NCBI GenBank assembly: GCA_002784505.1
Contig: PFLF01000047.1
Coordinates: forward strand, 1-8,618
Length of the DNA: 8,618 nucleotides
Direction of reading: 5' to 3'
From: Candidatus Roizmanbacteria bacterium CG_4_10_14_0_8_um_filter_39_9
Lineage (GTDB): Bacteria > Patescibacteriota > Microgenomatia > UBA1406 > GWC2-37-13
Part shown: positions 1 to 7,008 of the stretch, piece after piece
Position numbering within the stretch: position 1 is the first letter of the stretch
Layout of the letters: each line of letters begins with the position of its first letter
Position numbers and translations under genes: made by a program
Notes under the pieces: generated by a model
Databases searched by the model: none
What the model was told of the DNA's origin: nothing
What the model saw: only the letters and a program-made list of their open reading frames with translations

Positions 1-1282
1 CTGAAAATAGAAAAGTGTCCTGAAACACTACTCCAATATTTGTTCGAAGCGACTCCTGTGTTACATTGGCGATATTCTGACCGTCAATTTGAATTGATCC
101 GCTTGTTGTTTCATAAAAACGAAGAAGGAGGTTGGCAATAGTTGATTTTCCCTCACCCGACTCTCCGACGATCGCAAGCTTTTTTCCGTAAGGTACCTTA
201 AATGAAATATTCTGAAGCACCCCACCTCCATTTTTATAGGAAAAACTGACGGCGTTAAATGTGATGTTTCCTCTTACATCTGAAAGAATGTTTGCATCTT
301 TTTTATCTTTTATGCTGATCGGTGTTTCAAGGACGTCAAAAAAATCTTTGCTTCCGGCCTGTGCCTGCTGAAGTTGCCCGATAATAAAAGACATGGCATA
401 GAGCGGAAATTTAGCCTGGTTTGCAAGCTGGAGAAGAAGAGTCATCTCTCCGACCGTAAAGCGTCCCTTGAAGGTAAAAAATATAATATATCCAAAAACG
501 CTAAACATGATAATATTTAAAACAATTCTCCGGTAAAAATCATACAGGTGCCAGTCTCTTGACTGTTTTGTAGCAATACCTACAATATGAGCCCGTTTAT
601 TCTTAAAGTAAGAAAACTCTGAAATTTCCTGAACAAACGACTTAATGACGCGGATAGTCGAAAGAGCTTCAAATACCCGGCCGGACGTCACATCCAGCAC
701 GGCATTTTTCTCTCCTTCTTTCTTGCCCCATGCCGCAGATGACTTGTGTGATATGAAAATATAGATGGGGAAAAGCAAAAACAGGAGGATTGCCAGCTCC
801 CAGCTGTAAATACTGATGATTCCCAATGTAATAATAGTCGAGACAAAAAAAGGAAGAAAGTTATTCGCCATATTACTAATGAAGCTGACTATGCTCGTAA
901 TTCCGCGGTCAAGCTTATTTACAATTTTTCCGGTAATTTCATTGTCAAAGTATTCAACGGAAAGCCCGAGAACATGCCGGTAGTATTTCTCGGTAAGGTA
1001 GTTATTTAACTTTGCAGTTGTCACATCGCTATAGTATTGGGAGATATCAATGAGGACGGTAATCACAAAGTCGGAGATAAGGATGCAGGCAAAAAAAGTG
1101 ATTAGGAGGGAAAATTCGGCCGGCTGGCCCTTTAACTTGGTGATTATAAGATCAACAATCTGTTTAGTCAGGAGGGGAGTAATTTGATTTAGGAGAGCAA
1201 GTACAATCACGACCGCTCCCATGACGATGTAATAAGTTCTAAATGGGCGAGTGTAGGTAATGATTTTCCAGAGTTGTTTCAT
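1..1282 (-). CDS. ABC exporter half-transporter (permease fused to ATPase), 3' part cut off by window edge
   Basis: This is the first 427 residues of a type IV (MsbA/multidrug-type) ABC exporter half-transporter, which would dimerise in the inner membrane and export a hydrophobic substrate. The start is the ATG at 1282, giving MKQLWKIIT. Residues up to about 320 form the transmembrane domain with several hydrophobic helices. The motif SVEYFDNEITGKIVNKLD, about 110 residues in, is the usual coupling segment after the second helix. The ATPase domain follows: Walker A GESGEGKST near residue 371, then the Q-loop VVFQD at the window edge. The signature motif, Walker B and H-loop would lie outside. 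The start codon overlaps the malic enzyme stop as ATGA, so the two are probably translationally coupled. The substrate cannot be told from sequence. The family call is secure. Confidence 0.93.
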   Translation of the reverse strand, partial: MKQLWKIITYTRPFRTYYIVMGAVVIVLALLNQITPLLTKQIVDLIITKLKGQPAEFSLLITFFACILISDFVITVLIDISQYYSDVTTAKLNNYLTEKYYRHVLGLSVEYFDNEITGKIVNKLDRGITSIVSFISNMANNFLPFFVSTIITLGIISIYSWELAILLFLLFPIYIFISHKSSAAWGKKEGEKNAVLDVTSGRVFEALSTIRVIKSFVQEISEFSYFKNKRAHIVGIATKQSRDWHLYDFYRRIVLNIIMFSVFGYIIFFTFKGRFTVGEMTLLLQLANQAKFPLYAMSFIIGQLQQAQAGSKDFFDVLETPISIKDKKDANILSDVRGNITFNAVSFSYKNGGGVLQNISFKVPYGKKLAIVGESGEGKSTIANLLLRFYETTSGSIQIDGQNIANVTQESLRTNIGVVFQDTFLFS

Positions 1283-2466
1283 ATAGCTTCTTTTAATATC
1301 GCATCCGCAATGCGGTCGGCAAGATGAGGGAAAAATGGATCGGGGATAATATTCTCAACGTTTGGTTTTTCAACAAGATCAGCAAGTGTTTGTGATGCAA
1401 TTTGTTTCATTTGAGGGGTGATATTATTAATCCGTCCCCGTATTACGGCCTGAAATATTCCGGGGAATGCAAGGACATTATTTATTTGATTTGCAAAGTC
1501 CGATCTTCCGCTTGCAACAATATATGCACCGGCCGATTTTGCATCTTCGGGCATGATTTCGGGCATTGGATTTGCAAGTGCAAACACAATAGATTTTTGT
1601 GCCATTGACTGAATCATTTCTTTTGAAATCGCATCGGGGCCAGATACACCGATAACTGCATCCGCTCCGACAATTACCTTACTCAGTGTGCCTTGACGCT
1701 TTTCAATATTTGAAATGGAGGCAATTCCTTCCTTGTAGATATTCTGATTTTCACGGCCACTGTAAAGGGCGCCCTTACGGTCAACAACGATTACATTTTT
1801 TACCCGTTTATGCCCCGGGATCATTGAACAGGTATCTACCAGACACTGCAAACCAAGCAGCATTCGAGATATTGCAAGACCTGCGGCTCCGGCTCCGACC
1901 ACCACAACATTTAAAGACTCATACGGTTTTCCGACTATCTTCGCGGCATTTTGCAGGGCGGCAGAAACAACGATTGCTGTTCCGTGCTGATCATCATGAA
2001 ACACCGGGATTCCGATATCCTGAAGCTCTTCCTCTATCTGAAAACAGCGTGGAGCGCTTATATCTTCTAAATTAATTCCGGCAAATGATGGGGCAATGTT
2101 TTTCACAAAATGTATTATTTCAAACGGATCCTGAGTATTTATGACAATAGGGACACTGTCAACTCCTCCAAACTGTTTCATGAGAAGCGCTTTCCCCTCC
2201 ATAACGGGTAAAGCCGCATCCGGACCGATATTTCCGAGTCCCAACACCGCCGACCCATCAGAAATGACGGCAACAGTACGCCCCCTCCACGTCAGATCAA
2301 ATGAAAGGGAATGGTCTTTGGCAATTCGCCGGCACGGTTCGGCGACTCCCGGAGTATATACCAAAGACAGATCATATTTGTTTTTAACAGAGATACGGCT
2401 TTCAATCTGAATTTTGCCTTTGTTTTGCTTGTGAAGATCAAATGAATCTTGGTTTAGATTGGTCAT
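1279..2466 (-). CDS. Malic enzyme, short bacterial form
   Basis: Oxidatively decarboxylates malate to pyruvate and CO2 with reduction of NAD(P)+ in the cytoplasm. At 395 residues it matches the short bacterial form and lacks the phosphotransacetylase domain of long MaeB. Visible family motifs are VYTPGVAEPC (catalytic Tyr37), VISDGSAVLGLGNIG (69-81), EGKALLMK with the general-base Lys92, INLEDI (Glu134, Asp135) and FHDDQHGT (157-163, metal site), the dinucleotide-binding loop GAGAAG (191-196), and ANPMPEI plus NQINNVLAFPG near the C-terminus. An Asp closes the second Rossmann strand (VIVVDRKG), which hints at NAD preference but does not prove it. It follows the anchored-protein gene by 20 bases and overlaps the ABC gene by 4. 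There is no Shine-Dalgarno; a TATACT hexamer lies 9 bases before the ATG. Confidence 0.95.
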   Translation of the reverse strand: MTNLNQDSFDLHKQNKGKIQIESRISVKNKYDLSLVYTPGVAEPCRRIAKDHSLSFDLTWRGRTVAVISDGSAVLGLGNIGPDAALPVMEGKALLMKQFGGVDSVPIVINTQDPFEIIHFVKNIAPSFAGINLEDISAPRCFQIEEELQDIGIPVFHDDQHGTAIVVSAALQNAAKIVGKPYESLNVVVVGAGAAGLAISRMLLGLQCLVDTCSMIPGHKRVKNVIVVDRKGALYSGRENQNIYKEGIASISNIEKRQGTLSKVIVGADAVIGVSGPDAISKEMIQSMAQKSIVFALANPMPEIMPEDAKSAGAYIVASGRSDFANQINNVLAFPGIFQAVIRGRINNITPQMKQIASQTLADLVEKPNVENIIPDPFFPHLADRIADAILKEAI

Positions 2467-2475
2467 AGGTATACA

Positions 2476-2506
2476 AGTATAAAATATTATTTGACGAATA
2501 TTTCAA
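2476..2506 (-). promoter_or_regulatory. Possible internal promoter before malic enzyme
   Basis: Minus strand TTGAAA (2506-2501) and TATACT (2481-2476) each match 5 of 6 consensus bases. The spacer is 19 bases, rather long. Transcription would begin about two bases before the malic enzyme ATG. The site lies at the end of the upstream gene, so it would be an internal operon promoter. AT richness makes chance matches easy. Confidence 0.35.
2482..2503. repeat. AT-only inverted repeat over the stop codon of the anchored-protein gene
   Basis: AAATATT (2482-2488) and AATATTT (2497-2503) are perfect 7-base arms around an 8-base loop. The left arm covers most of the TAA stop (2489-2487). The arms are only A and T, so a stable hairpin is doubtful. 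It is listed because other genes here show the same position. Confidence 0.3.
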
Positions 2507-3206
2507 TATCTGGATAAGCACCTTTTACATAGACTTTTCCGTCATTAATGGTGAGAGAGATAATATTGGAGTTCATATCCTGCTTCATAACCTCAGTCAA
2601 CACAGTATCAAAAATGGAATTATATTTCGCAACCATTGCATGGGGCACAGAAAATCTTCCGACTTGGAGGGACTGAATCCTTGTATTAATTTCGTTGTTG
2701 GTAATACTTCCCGTTGATTTAAGATAAAGTGGAAAATTCATTTTTGGAAGGTTCATTGTAGAAAAAGCACTATCAATTTTTTCCTGGGATATACCCATCC
2801 GGGTTAAATATGTTATTGCCGCATCAATTTTAAAAATAGTTGAAACCTCAAAAGAATTATCAGGATTAATTTTTATCTGGGGATTGAAGAACGGAAAATC
2901 GGGCCTGCGGCGTTTAGACATTGCTGTTATCTCCTCCTGAGTAAATACAGCGTCGACCATATGAGATCCGGTATGCTTCTGCATGGCGCTGCCTGGTAAT
3001 GTTTTTTTTGTCTCAACTTTCATTCCTAATTTTTTAAGACCCTCTTTATAATTCTGAGTGGTAACTTTAATTCCTAAATCTTTTGGTTTGTCAGCCCCCA
3101 TTATTGAGGAAAGGACGGGGACAAAACCAAAGTATCCCGCAATTAAAAGGGGAGCAATAAAAAAAAGCAAAACGATAATTAATATAAAAAAGAACGCATT
3201 TTTCAT
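2487..3206 (-). CDS. Membrane-anchored extracytoplasmic protein, YpmS/LmeA-like appearance
   Basis: A 239-residue protein of unknown function. Residues 4-27 are strongly hydrophobic after a single Lys, consistent with an uncleaved N-terminal anchor that leaves the rest outside the membrane. The outer part has a segment MVDAVFTQEEITAM, then IKINPDNSFEVSTIFKID, then a Gly/Val-rich stretch ending in ISLTINDGKVYVKGAYPD. This order (a T-x-E-E helix, strands, and a final 'dG-v-v-G' strand) resembles the YpmS (DUF2140) and LmeA lipid-binding folds, but the resemblance is by eye and weak. The gene lies 15 bases after purA and 20 before malic enzyme, in the same operon. TATAAT lies 9 bases before the ATG and no Shine-Dalgarno is seen. 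The gene is certain, the fold tentative. Confidence 0.85.
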   Translation of the reverse strand: MKNAFFFILIIVLLFFIAPLLIAGYFGFVPVLSSIMGADKPKDLGIKVTTQNYKEGLKKLGMKVETKKTLPGSAMQKHTGSHMVDAVFTQEEITAMSKRRRPDFPFFNPQIKINPDNSFEVSTIFKIDAAITYLTRMGISQEKIDSAFSTMNLPKMNFPLYLKSTGSITNNEINTRIQSLQVGRFSVPHAMVAKYNSIFDTVLTEVMKQDMNSNIISLTINDGKVYVKGAYPDIEIFVK

Positions 3207-3215
3207 AATAAACGT

Positions 3216-3221
3216 ATTATA
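3216..3221 (-). promoter_or_regulatory. Consensus -10 hexamer before the anchored-protein gene
   Basis: A perfect minus-strand TATAAT lies directly after the purA stop and 9 bases before the ATG at 3206. The -35 position at 17 bases (GTGATG) matches only 3 of 6 bases. If active, it would give a near-leaderless secondary transcript inside the operon. Confidence 0.3.
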
Positions 3222-4484
3222 TTACAAACGAATAAATTCATCACGGTCCGGTCCTGTTGATACGATTGAAATCTTTACTTCCAGATATCTCTCGATAAAC
3301 CTCAGATAATTTTGGCAGTTCAGAGGAAGCGTATTCCACTTCGTGATTCCTTTAATGTCTTTATTCCACCCAGGGAGTGTTTGGTAAACCGGTTTCAATT
3401 TTGCCAGCTCATCATATCCACATGCGGTGTACTGAATTTTTTTACCTTTCAAACGGTATCCGGTACATACCTTTATTTTCTTTAATCCCGATAGGATGTC
3501 ACTTCGTGTAATTGCCAAATCAGTAGCGCCGGTCACTTCGCAGGTAAATTTTGTTGCAACCAGATCCAACCAACCAATACGTCTTGGGCGCCCCGTTGTT
3601 GTTCCGTATTCATGGCCTTTTTCTCGAATATTATCAGCTGTTTTATTAAATAACTCAGTTGGGAGTGGTCCTCCACCTACCCGCGAGGTATAAGCTTTTA
3701 CGACTCCATAAATATGGTCCATTTTTAGCATACCGGAGCCGGTATTCACAGCACCCGTAATAACATTCGAACCGGTTGAAAACGGATAGGGAGACCAGTC
3801 AATATCGAGCATAACTCCGTGTGCTCCCTCAAACAAAATATGTTTGTTTTTTTTTGAGGCTTTTTGCAAAACTTCATACGTGTCAGCGATATAAGGAAGG
3901 ATCTTTTTTCGATAGGTTTTAAAAAGCGCCAATTCTTTCTTGATGTTAATTTTTTTTACACCAAACGTGTAAAGAATCTTGTTTTTTATTTTTGCCTGAA
4001 ATACAAATTTGTCTTTAAAGTGACTCCATCGTTCCAATTCATATATCCGGATGCCGTTATAACTCACCTTATCTGAAAGTGTTGGACCGATGCCTCGTTT
4101 TGTTGTCCCGAGCCTATTGTTTCCTCGGGCGTTTTCGTATGCTTCGTCAAGCGCTTTATGATAAGGGAGGATAAGATGACAACGGGGAGAAATAATCAAC
4201 TTTTTGTGAAGAGATAGCCCTGTCTTCTCAACCTTCTCAATCTCATCAAGTAATACCCCAATATCAAGGATGGTCCCATTTGCGATCACTCCAACGGTAT
4301 TTTTATTTAATATTCCTGATGGTAAAAGATGAAAAGCATGTTTTACACCCTTAACAACCACCGTATGTCCTGCATTATTTCCCCCATGAAAACGAACAGC
4401 AAAATCAGCATTCTTGGAAAGCAAATCAACAATTTTTCCCTTACCTTCATCACCCCATTGTGCGCCAAATACAAATTGTTTCAT
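3222..4484 (-). CDS. purA: Adenylosuccinate synthetase
   Basis: Joins IMP and aspartate with GTP hydrolysis to make adenylosuccinate, the first step from IMP to AMP, in the cytoplasm. The 420 residues cover the whole family (usually about 430). Motifs in order: QWGDEGKGK with Asp12, RFHGGNNAGHTV with His40, TTKRGIGP, LFEGAHGVMLDID, STGSNVITGAVNTG, AYTSRVGGGPLPTEL, EYGTTTGRPRRIGW, and the C-terminal STGPDRDE. The guanine-recognition motif, usually TKLD, reads TRSD here: Asp is kept and Lys is replaced by Arg. The ATG at 4484 overlaps the purB stop as ATGA, so translation is probably coupled to PurB, which uses its product. The assignment is very secure. Confidence 0.97.
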   Translation of the reverse strand: MKQFVFGAQWGDEGKGKIVDLLSKNADFAVRFHGGNNAGHTVVVKGVKHAFHLLPSGILNKNTVGVIANGTILDIGVLLDEIEKVEKTGLSLHKKLIISPRCHLILPYHKALDEAYENARGNNRLGTTKRGIGPTLSDKVSYNGIRIYELERWSHFKDKFVFQAKIKNKILYTFGVKKINIKKELALFKTYRKKILPYIADTYEVLQKASKKNKHILFEGAHGVMLDIDWSPYPFSTGSNVITGAVNTGSGMLKMDHIYGVVKAYTSRVGGGPLPTELFNKTADNIREKGHEYGTTTGRPRRIGWLDLVATKFTCEVTGATDLAITRSDILSGLKKIKVCTGYRLKGKKIQYTACGYDELAKLKPVYQTLPGWNKDIKGITKWNTLPLNCQNYLRFIERYLEVKISIVSTGPDRDEFIRL

Positions 4485-5854
4485 AAAATAGATAAACTAT
4501 TAACTTTTTCTCCTCTTTTTAATATTGATTTTGCTAATTTCTTGGATAGCCCTAAATAGATAAGGGGACTAAGCCTAGTCAAGTGTTCATTTTTTTCAAG
4601 TCCCATACCCTCCAACAAGGCATAGTAAGCTTTTTTGTCCCATATTTTACCTCGTGCCTGTTTTTTTAATATCTCATATGCTTTACTATTATTTTTCATA
4701 CGTAAATATGTTTGAACAGGTTCTGAAAGAACTTCCCAGTGATTATTTAGCTCAAAAGCAGCACTTTCCTTATCAACTGAAATTTTGCCAAGGCCACGGA
4801 TAATACTTTTATATGCCACGAGCGAGTAACCACACATTACCCCATACGATCTTCTTACCGTTGAATCTGACAGGTCTCGTGAAAGCCGAGAGGTAGCTAG
4901 TTTACGAACCATAACTTCAATCATTCCTTGTGCAAGGATAAGATTTCCTTCTGCATTTTCAAAATCTATGGGATTTATTTTCTGCGGCATGGTTGATGAT
5001 CCAACTTCTCTATTTTCATTCTTTTGTTTCAGTATCCCAAGCATGACATAGTTCCAAATGTTAAGTGAAAGGTCAAGAAGAATACCATTTAATAGTTGAA
5101 GGTGCTGAAAGTATTCAAGATGGCTATCGTAGGGCAAGATCTGTGTTGTTGAGGGGTGGGGAATAAGCCCAAGCTTACTAATAAAATTACTAACATGTGT
5201 TACCCAATTAATATGAGGAAAAGCAAAATGAAGAGCGTTGTAATTGCCAACAGCGCCATTTAACTTTCCATCAAAATGATGACGTTGAATTTTATCATAT
5301 TGTTTCTTAAGTCGATATATATAGTTGGCCATTTCTTTTCCGAATATTGTGGGAGTAGCGGGTTGTCCATGAGTGCGAGCGAGTATTGGTATGTCTATTG
5401 AGTTACTGCTTACTTGTACCAGCGACTCTATCAGATTACTAATGGCTATTTCCATGACTTTTTCTTTGCTTTCCTTTAACATGAGGGAGTAACTGAGATT
5501 GTTAACATCTTCTGAAGTAAGCCCAAAATGGATGAATGATACAACAGAAGATATACCCATATCTTCAAGCCGTCCTTGTAGAAAATATTCAATGGCTTTA
5601 ATATCGTGATTAACTTTTTTTTCAGTTGTTTTGATCCTTGCATATTCTTTTTTTGAGAACCGCGTAGCTATTTCTTTTATTTTTTGTTTTTCTTTTGAGG
5701 TAAGTGAAATAATATGAAGTTCTGAGAGGAAAATTAAATAACGTACTTCAATGCTAATGCGGTAAGTCGTGAGTGCAAATTCAGAAAAAAAAGGAGAGAG
5801 ATCGCGAGTTTGGTTGTTATATCTTCCATCAAGTGGGCTTAGAGCATCTTCCAT
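4481..5854 (-). CDS. purB: Adenylosuccinate lyase
   Basis: Cleaves adenylosuccinate to AMP and fumarate, and in de novo purine synthesis also SAICAR to AICAR. It belongs to the fumarase/aspartase superfamily. From the chosen start the protein has 457 residues, like E. coli PurB. Motifs: SPLDGRY at the N-terminus, FGLTSEDVNN (about 110-119), ARTHGQPATPTIFGKEMANY with catalytic His162, and the signature GSSTMPQKINP (285-295) holding the mobile-loop catalytic serine. The frame stays open upstream to a TTG at 5905, but the ATG at 5854 is preferred: it aligns with the family start, and the extra 17 codons contain a good -35/-10 pair. It is the first gene of the purB-purA-anchored protein-malic enzyme-ABC operon. 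Because only PurB and PurA are seen, its role may be AMP supply from salvaged IMP. Confidence 0.96.
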   Translation of the reverse strand: MEDALSPLDGRYNNQTRDLSPFFSEFALTTYRISIEVRYLIFLSELHIISLTSKEKQKIKEIATRFSKKEYARIKTTEKKVNHDIKAIEYFLQGRLEDMGISSVVSFIHFGLTSEDVNNLSYSLMLKESKEKVMEIAISNLIESLVQVSSNSIDIPILARTHGQPATPTIFGKEMANYIYRLKKQYDKIQRHHFDGKLNGAVGNYNALHFAFPHINWVTHVSNFISKLGLIPHPSTTQILPYDSHLEYFQHLQLLNGILLDLSLNIWNYVMLGILKQKNENREVGSSTMPQKINPIDFENAEGNLILAQGMIEVMVRKLATSRLSRDLSDSTVRRSYGVMCGYSLVAYKSIIRGLGKISVDKESAAFELNNHWEVLSEPVQTYLRMKNNSKAYEILKKQARGKIWDKKAYYALLEGMGLEKNEHLTRLSPLIYLGLSKKLAKSILKRGEKVNSLSIL

Positions 5855-5863
5855 GCAATCATA

Positions 5864-5892
5864 TTTGTACCAGAAGCCCTGCCCATTGTCAA
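5864..5892 (-). promoter_or_regulatory. Promoter of the purB operon
   Basis: Minus strand TTGACA (5892-5887, perfect consensus), a 17-base spacer, then TACAAA (5869-5864, 4 of 6) preceded by TGG, an extended -10. Nine bases separate the -10 from the ATG at 5854, so transcription would start within about three bases of the start codon. This leaves no room for a Shine-Dalgarno or a purine riboswitch. Confidence 0.6.
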
Positions 5893-5916
5893 AACGAACT
5901 CTCAAGCTTCAGTAAC

Positions 5917-5944
5917 ATTACAACAATATTATTGTGGTTGTAAT
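5917..5944. repeat. Inverted repeat over the stop codon of the small anchored-protein gene
   Basis: ATTACAAC (5917-5924) and GTTGTAAT (5937-5944) are perfect 8-base arms. An inner CAAT/ATTG pairing could extend the structure. It spans the TAA at 5931-5929 and lies just upstream of the purB promoter. No U-tract follows on the minus strand, so it is not a standard intrinsic terminator. It may define or stabilise an mRNA end. Confidence 0.5.
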
Positions 5945-6127
5945 TTGCCGATGATCGGATACTTTCTTTTTATAATATCCCCTCCTGTTATGTGGAGCTG
6001 AACACGGGAGTCGACCCCTGCGAGGTCATGATATGGCCCCCCCATTTGGTAAAATTCTTTTCCCTTTGATAAAGATCAAGGCTCCGACCAGAGTCAAAAT
6101 CCACCTGTATTTTTTTATAAACTTCAT
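5929..6127 (-). pseudogene. Small membrane-anchored protein gene interrupted by a one-base frameshift
   Basis: The minus strand starts MKFIKKYRWILTLVGALIFI, a lysine-rich start followed by a hydrophobic helix, i.e. a signal anchor or signal peptide. As read, the frame ends at TGA (6028-6026) after 33 residues. In the +1 frame an open stretch continues as GGPYHDLAGVDSRVQLHI and ends KRKYPIIGKLQPQ before TAA (5931-5929). Removing one base from the run of seven G (plus strand C, 6037-6043) joins both into a 65-residue protein (...RILPNGGPYHDL...). TATACT lies 8 bases before the ATG, and an in-frame ATG at 6154 is an alternative. I do not recognise the family. It could be a real frameshift mutation, an assembly error, or two unrelated pieces. 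Confidence 0.5.
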
Positions 6128-6135
6128 ATACAACA

Positions 6136-6141
6136 AGTATA
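6136..6141 (-). promoter_or_regulatory. Possible -10 element of the small anchored-protein gene
   Basis: Minus-strand TATACT (5 of 6) sits 8 bases before the ATG at 6127. No convincing -35 is seen. It matches the spacing found at other genes here and favours the 6127 start over the in-frame ATG at 6154. Confidence 0.3.
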
Positions 6142-6189
6142 TCGATGAATGCATTAAGAAAAGATTAAGAAAAAGGTACCGTGTATACC

Positions 6190-6933
6190 TCATACAATTT
6201 CTGAAAGGAGGTCACTATACTCCCGCTGAGTTACATGCCATGCGCCCGGTCTGTATGGGTGCTCAAAATCATCAATTACTGAAATAATAAGGATAATAAG
6301 AAGAGCAATTGAACCGGTAAAAAGATAATCCAACCACACATTTCTTATCCCGATAAAATACGAGAGAAATATCATAATAAATGCACCCATATAAATAGTT
6401 CCTTTTAATAGAAATGGGGTACGTTTTGCACTATGGAACATACGTTCCTCCCTGCTTTCAACAATTCTCTCCATAATGATCATTATTGACTGCAAAAGAT
6501 GCGGAGAATATTTTCCTAACTGATAAACTTGCTCTTGAAGATTTTGAATACTTTTTTCAAGTTCAGGGGAGCGTTCTCCCATATCAATTTTTTTCCACTC
6601 AGTTTTGGTAACACATGCAAGATAGATACGCACCGCGCTTTGAATATTTTTTTTCCGAATTGCATCACCATGCGTTGAGAGCCATAATAGTCTGCGTAGA
6701 CCGCTCACTTCATTTTTTATTGACTGAGTTAAGTTATCCCATTTGGTTGACTGAGATTGGATGGTAAACGCCGCCAATACACCAAATATTGCAGCAAGAG
6801 CCGAGTATAACCAGCCAGCCCCGTTTACGTCGTTAATGAGCACTGATTGATTAAGTATTCGCGTAAAATGTCCGAAAACAAATATAATCGAATACAAAAT
6901 AAAAATTACTGCGGATTTAATAGTGTATTTCAT
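6190..6933 (-). CDS. DUF4239 (bestrophin-like) integral membrane protein
   Basis: A 247-residue membrane protein with the layout of the DUF4239 family: two N-terminal helices (about 5-22 and 39-59), a long charged cytoplasmic middle with helical character, and two C-terminal helices (about 179-195 and 200-220). Family-like features are GWLYSALAAIFGVLAAFTI followed by a Trp and an NEVSGLRRLLWL segment, SREERM before the third helix, and the tail DDFEHPYRPG. DUF4239 proteins are related in layout to bestrophin anion channels, but no function is established here. The start ATG at 6933 has an extended -10 (TGATACAAT) upstream and no Shine-Dalgarno. It is divergent from the VOC gene. The TGA stop lies 62 bases before the preferred ATG of the small broken gene. 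Real gene; function unknown. Confidence 0.88.
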   Translation of the reverse strand: MKYTIKSAVIFILYSIIFVFGHFTRILNQSVLINDVNGAGWLYSALAAIFGVLAAFTIQSQSTKWDNLTQSIKNEVSGLRRLLWLSTHGDAIRKKNIQSAVRIYLACVTKTEWKKIDMGERSPELEKSIQNLQEQVYQLGKYSPHLLQSIMIIMERIVESREERMFHSAKRTPFLLKGTIYMGAFIMIFLSYFIGIRNVWLDYLFTGSIALLIILIISVIDDFEHPYRPGAWHVTQREYSDLLSEIV

Positions 6934-6949
6934 AAGGAAATGTCTTTTT

Positions 6950-6958
6950 ATTGTATCA
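6950..6958 (-). promoter_or_regulatory. Extended -10 promoter of the DUF4239 gene
   Basis: Minus strand TGA followed by TACAAT (5 of 6). No good -35 is present; the 17-18 base position overlaps the -35 of the divergent VOC promoter. The expected start of transcription leaves a leader of about 10 bases before the ATG at 6933. Confidence 0.45.
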
Positions 6959-6973
6959 GGTCCAGAGAGATAT

Positions 6974-7002
6974 TTTACATATGATTTCTGGCAATATATA
7001 AT
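6974..7002 (+). promoter_or_regulatory. Strong promoter of the VOC gene, apparently leaderless
   Basis: TTTACA (6974-6979, 5 of 6), a 17-base spacer, then a perfect TATAAT (6997-7002). The ATG at 7009 begins 7 bases after the last base of the -10, where transcription normally starts. The mRNA should therefore begin at or next to the A of the start codon. This is the clearest promoter in the window. Confidence 0.7.
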
Positions 7003-7008
7003 TTATGT

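Noticed and set aside
1402..2410. Three plus-strand open frames inside the malic enzyme gene
   Set aside because: The opposite strand holds a complete malic enzyme with all motifs. These frames have no recognisable domains.
2470..2481. TATAC-AA-GTATA palindrome before malic enzyme, considered as an operator
   Set aside because: Short, AT-rich and overlapping a TATACT -10-like hexamer. No second copy or known regulator motif supports an operator.
5990..6043. GC-richer stretch resembling parts of 5S rRNA (GAACACGG...) or a tRNA/tmRNA arm (GGGGTCGACTCCC on the minus strand)
   Set aside because: The 5S-like match covers only one side and its partner helices do not form. No acceptor stem or D/anticodon arms can be built. 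The same bases read well as protein on the minus strand, which explains them better.
5855..6189. Riboswitch or structured leader for the purB operon
   Set aside because: A good promoter lies immediately before purB, so upstream sequence would not be in its leader, and no known purine, PRPP or ZTP aptamer core was recognised.
6033..6287. Plus-strand open frame of 84 residues
   Set aside because: It is antisense to the small broken gene and to the 3' end of the DUF4239 gene. Its composition is not protein-like and it has no promoter or family match.
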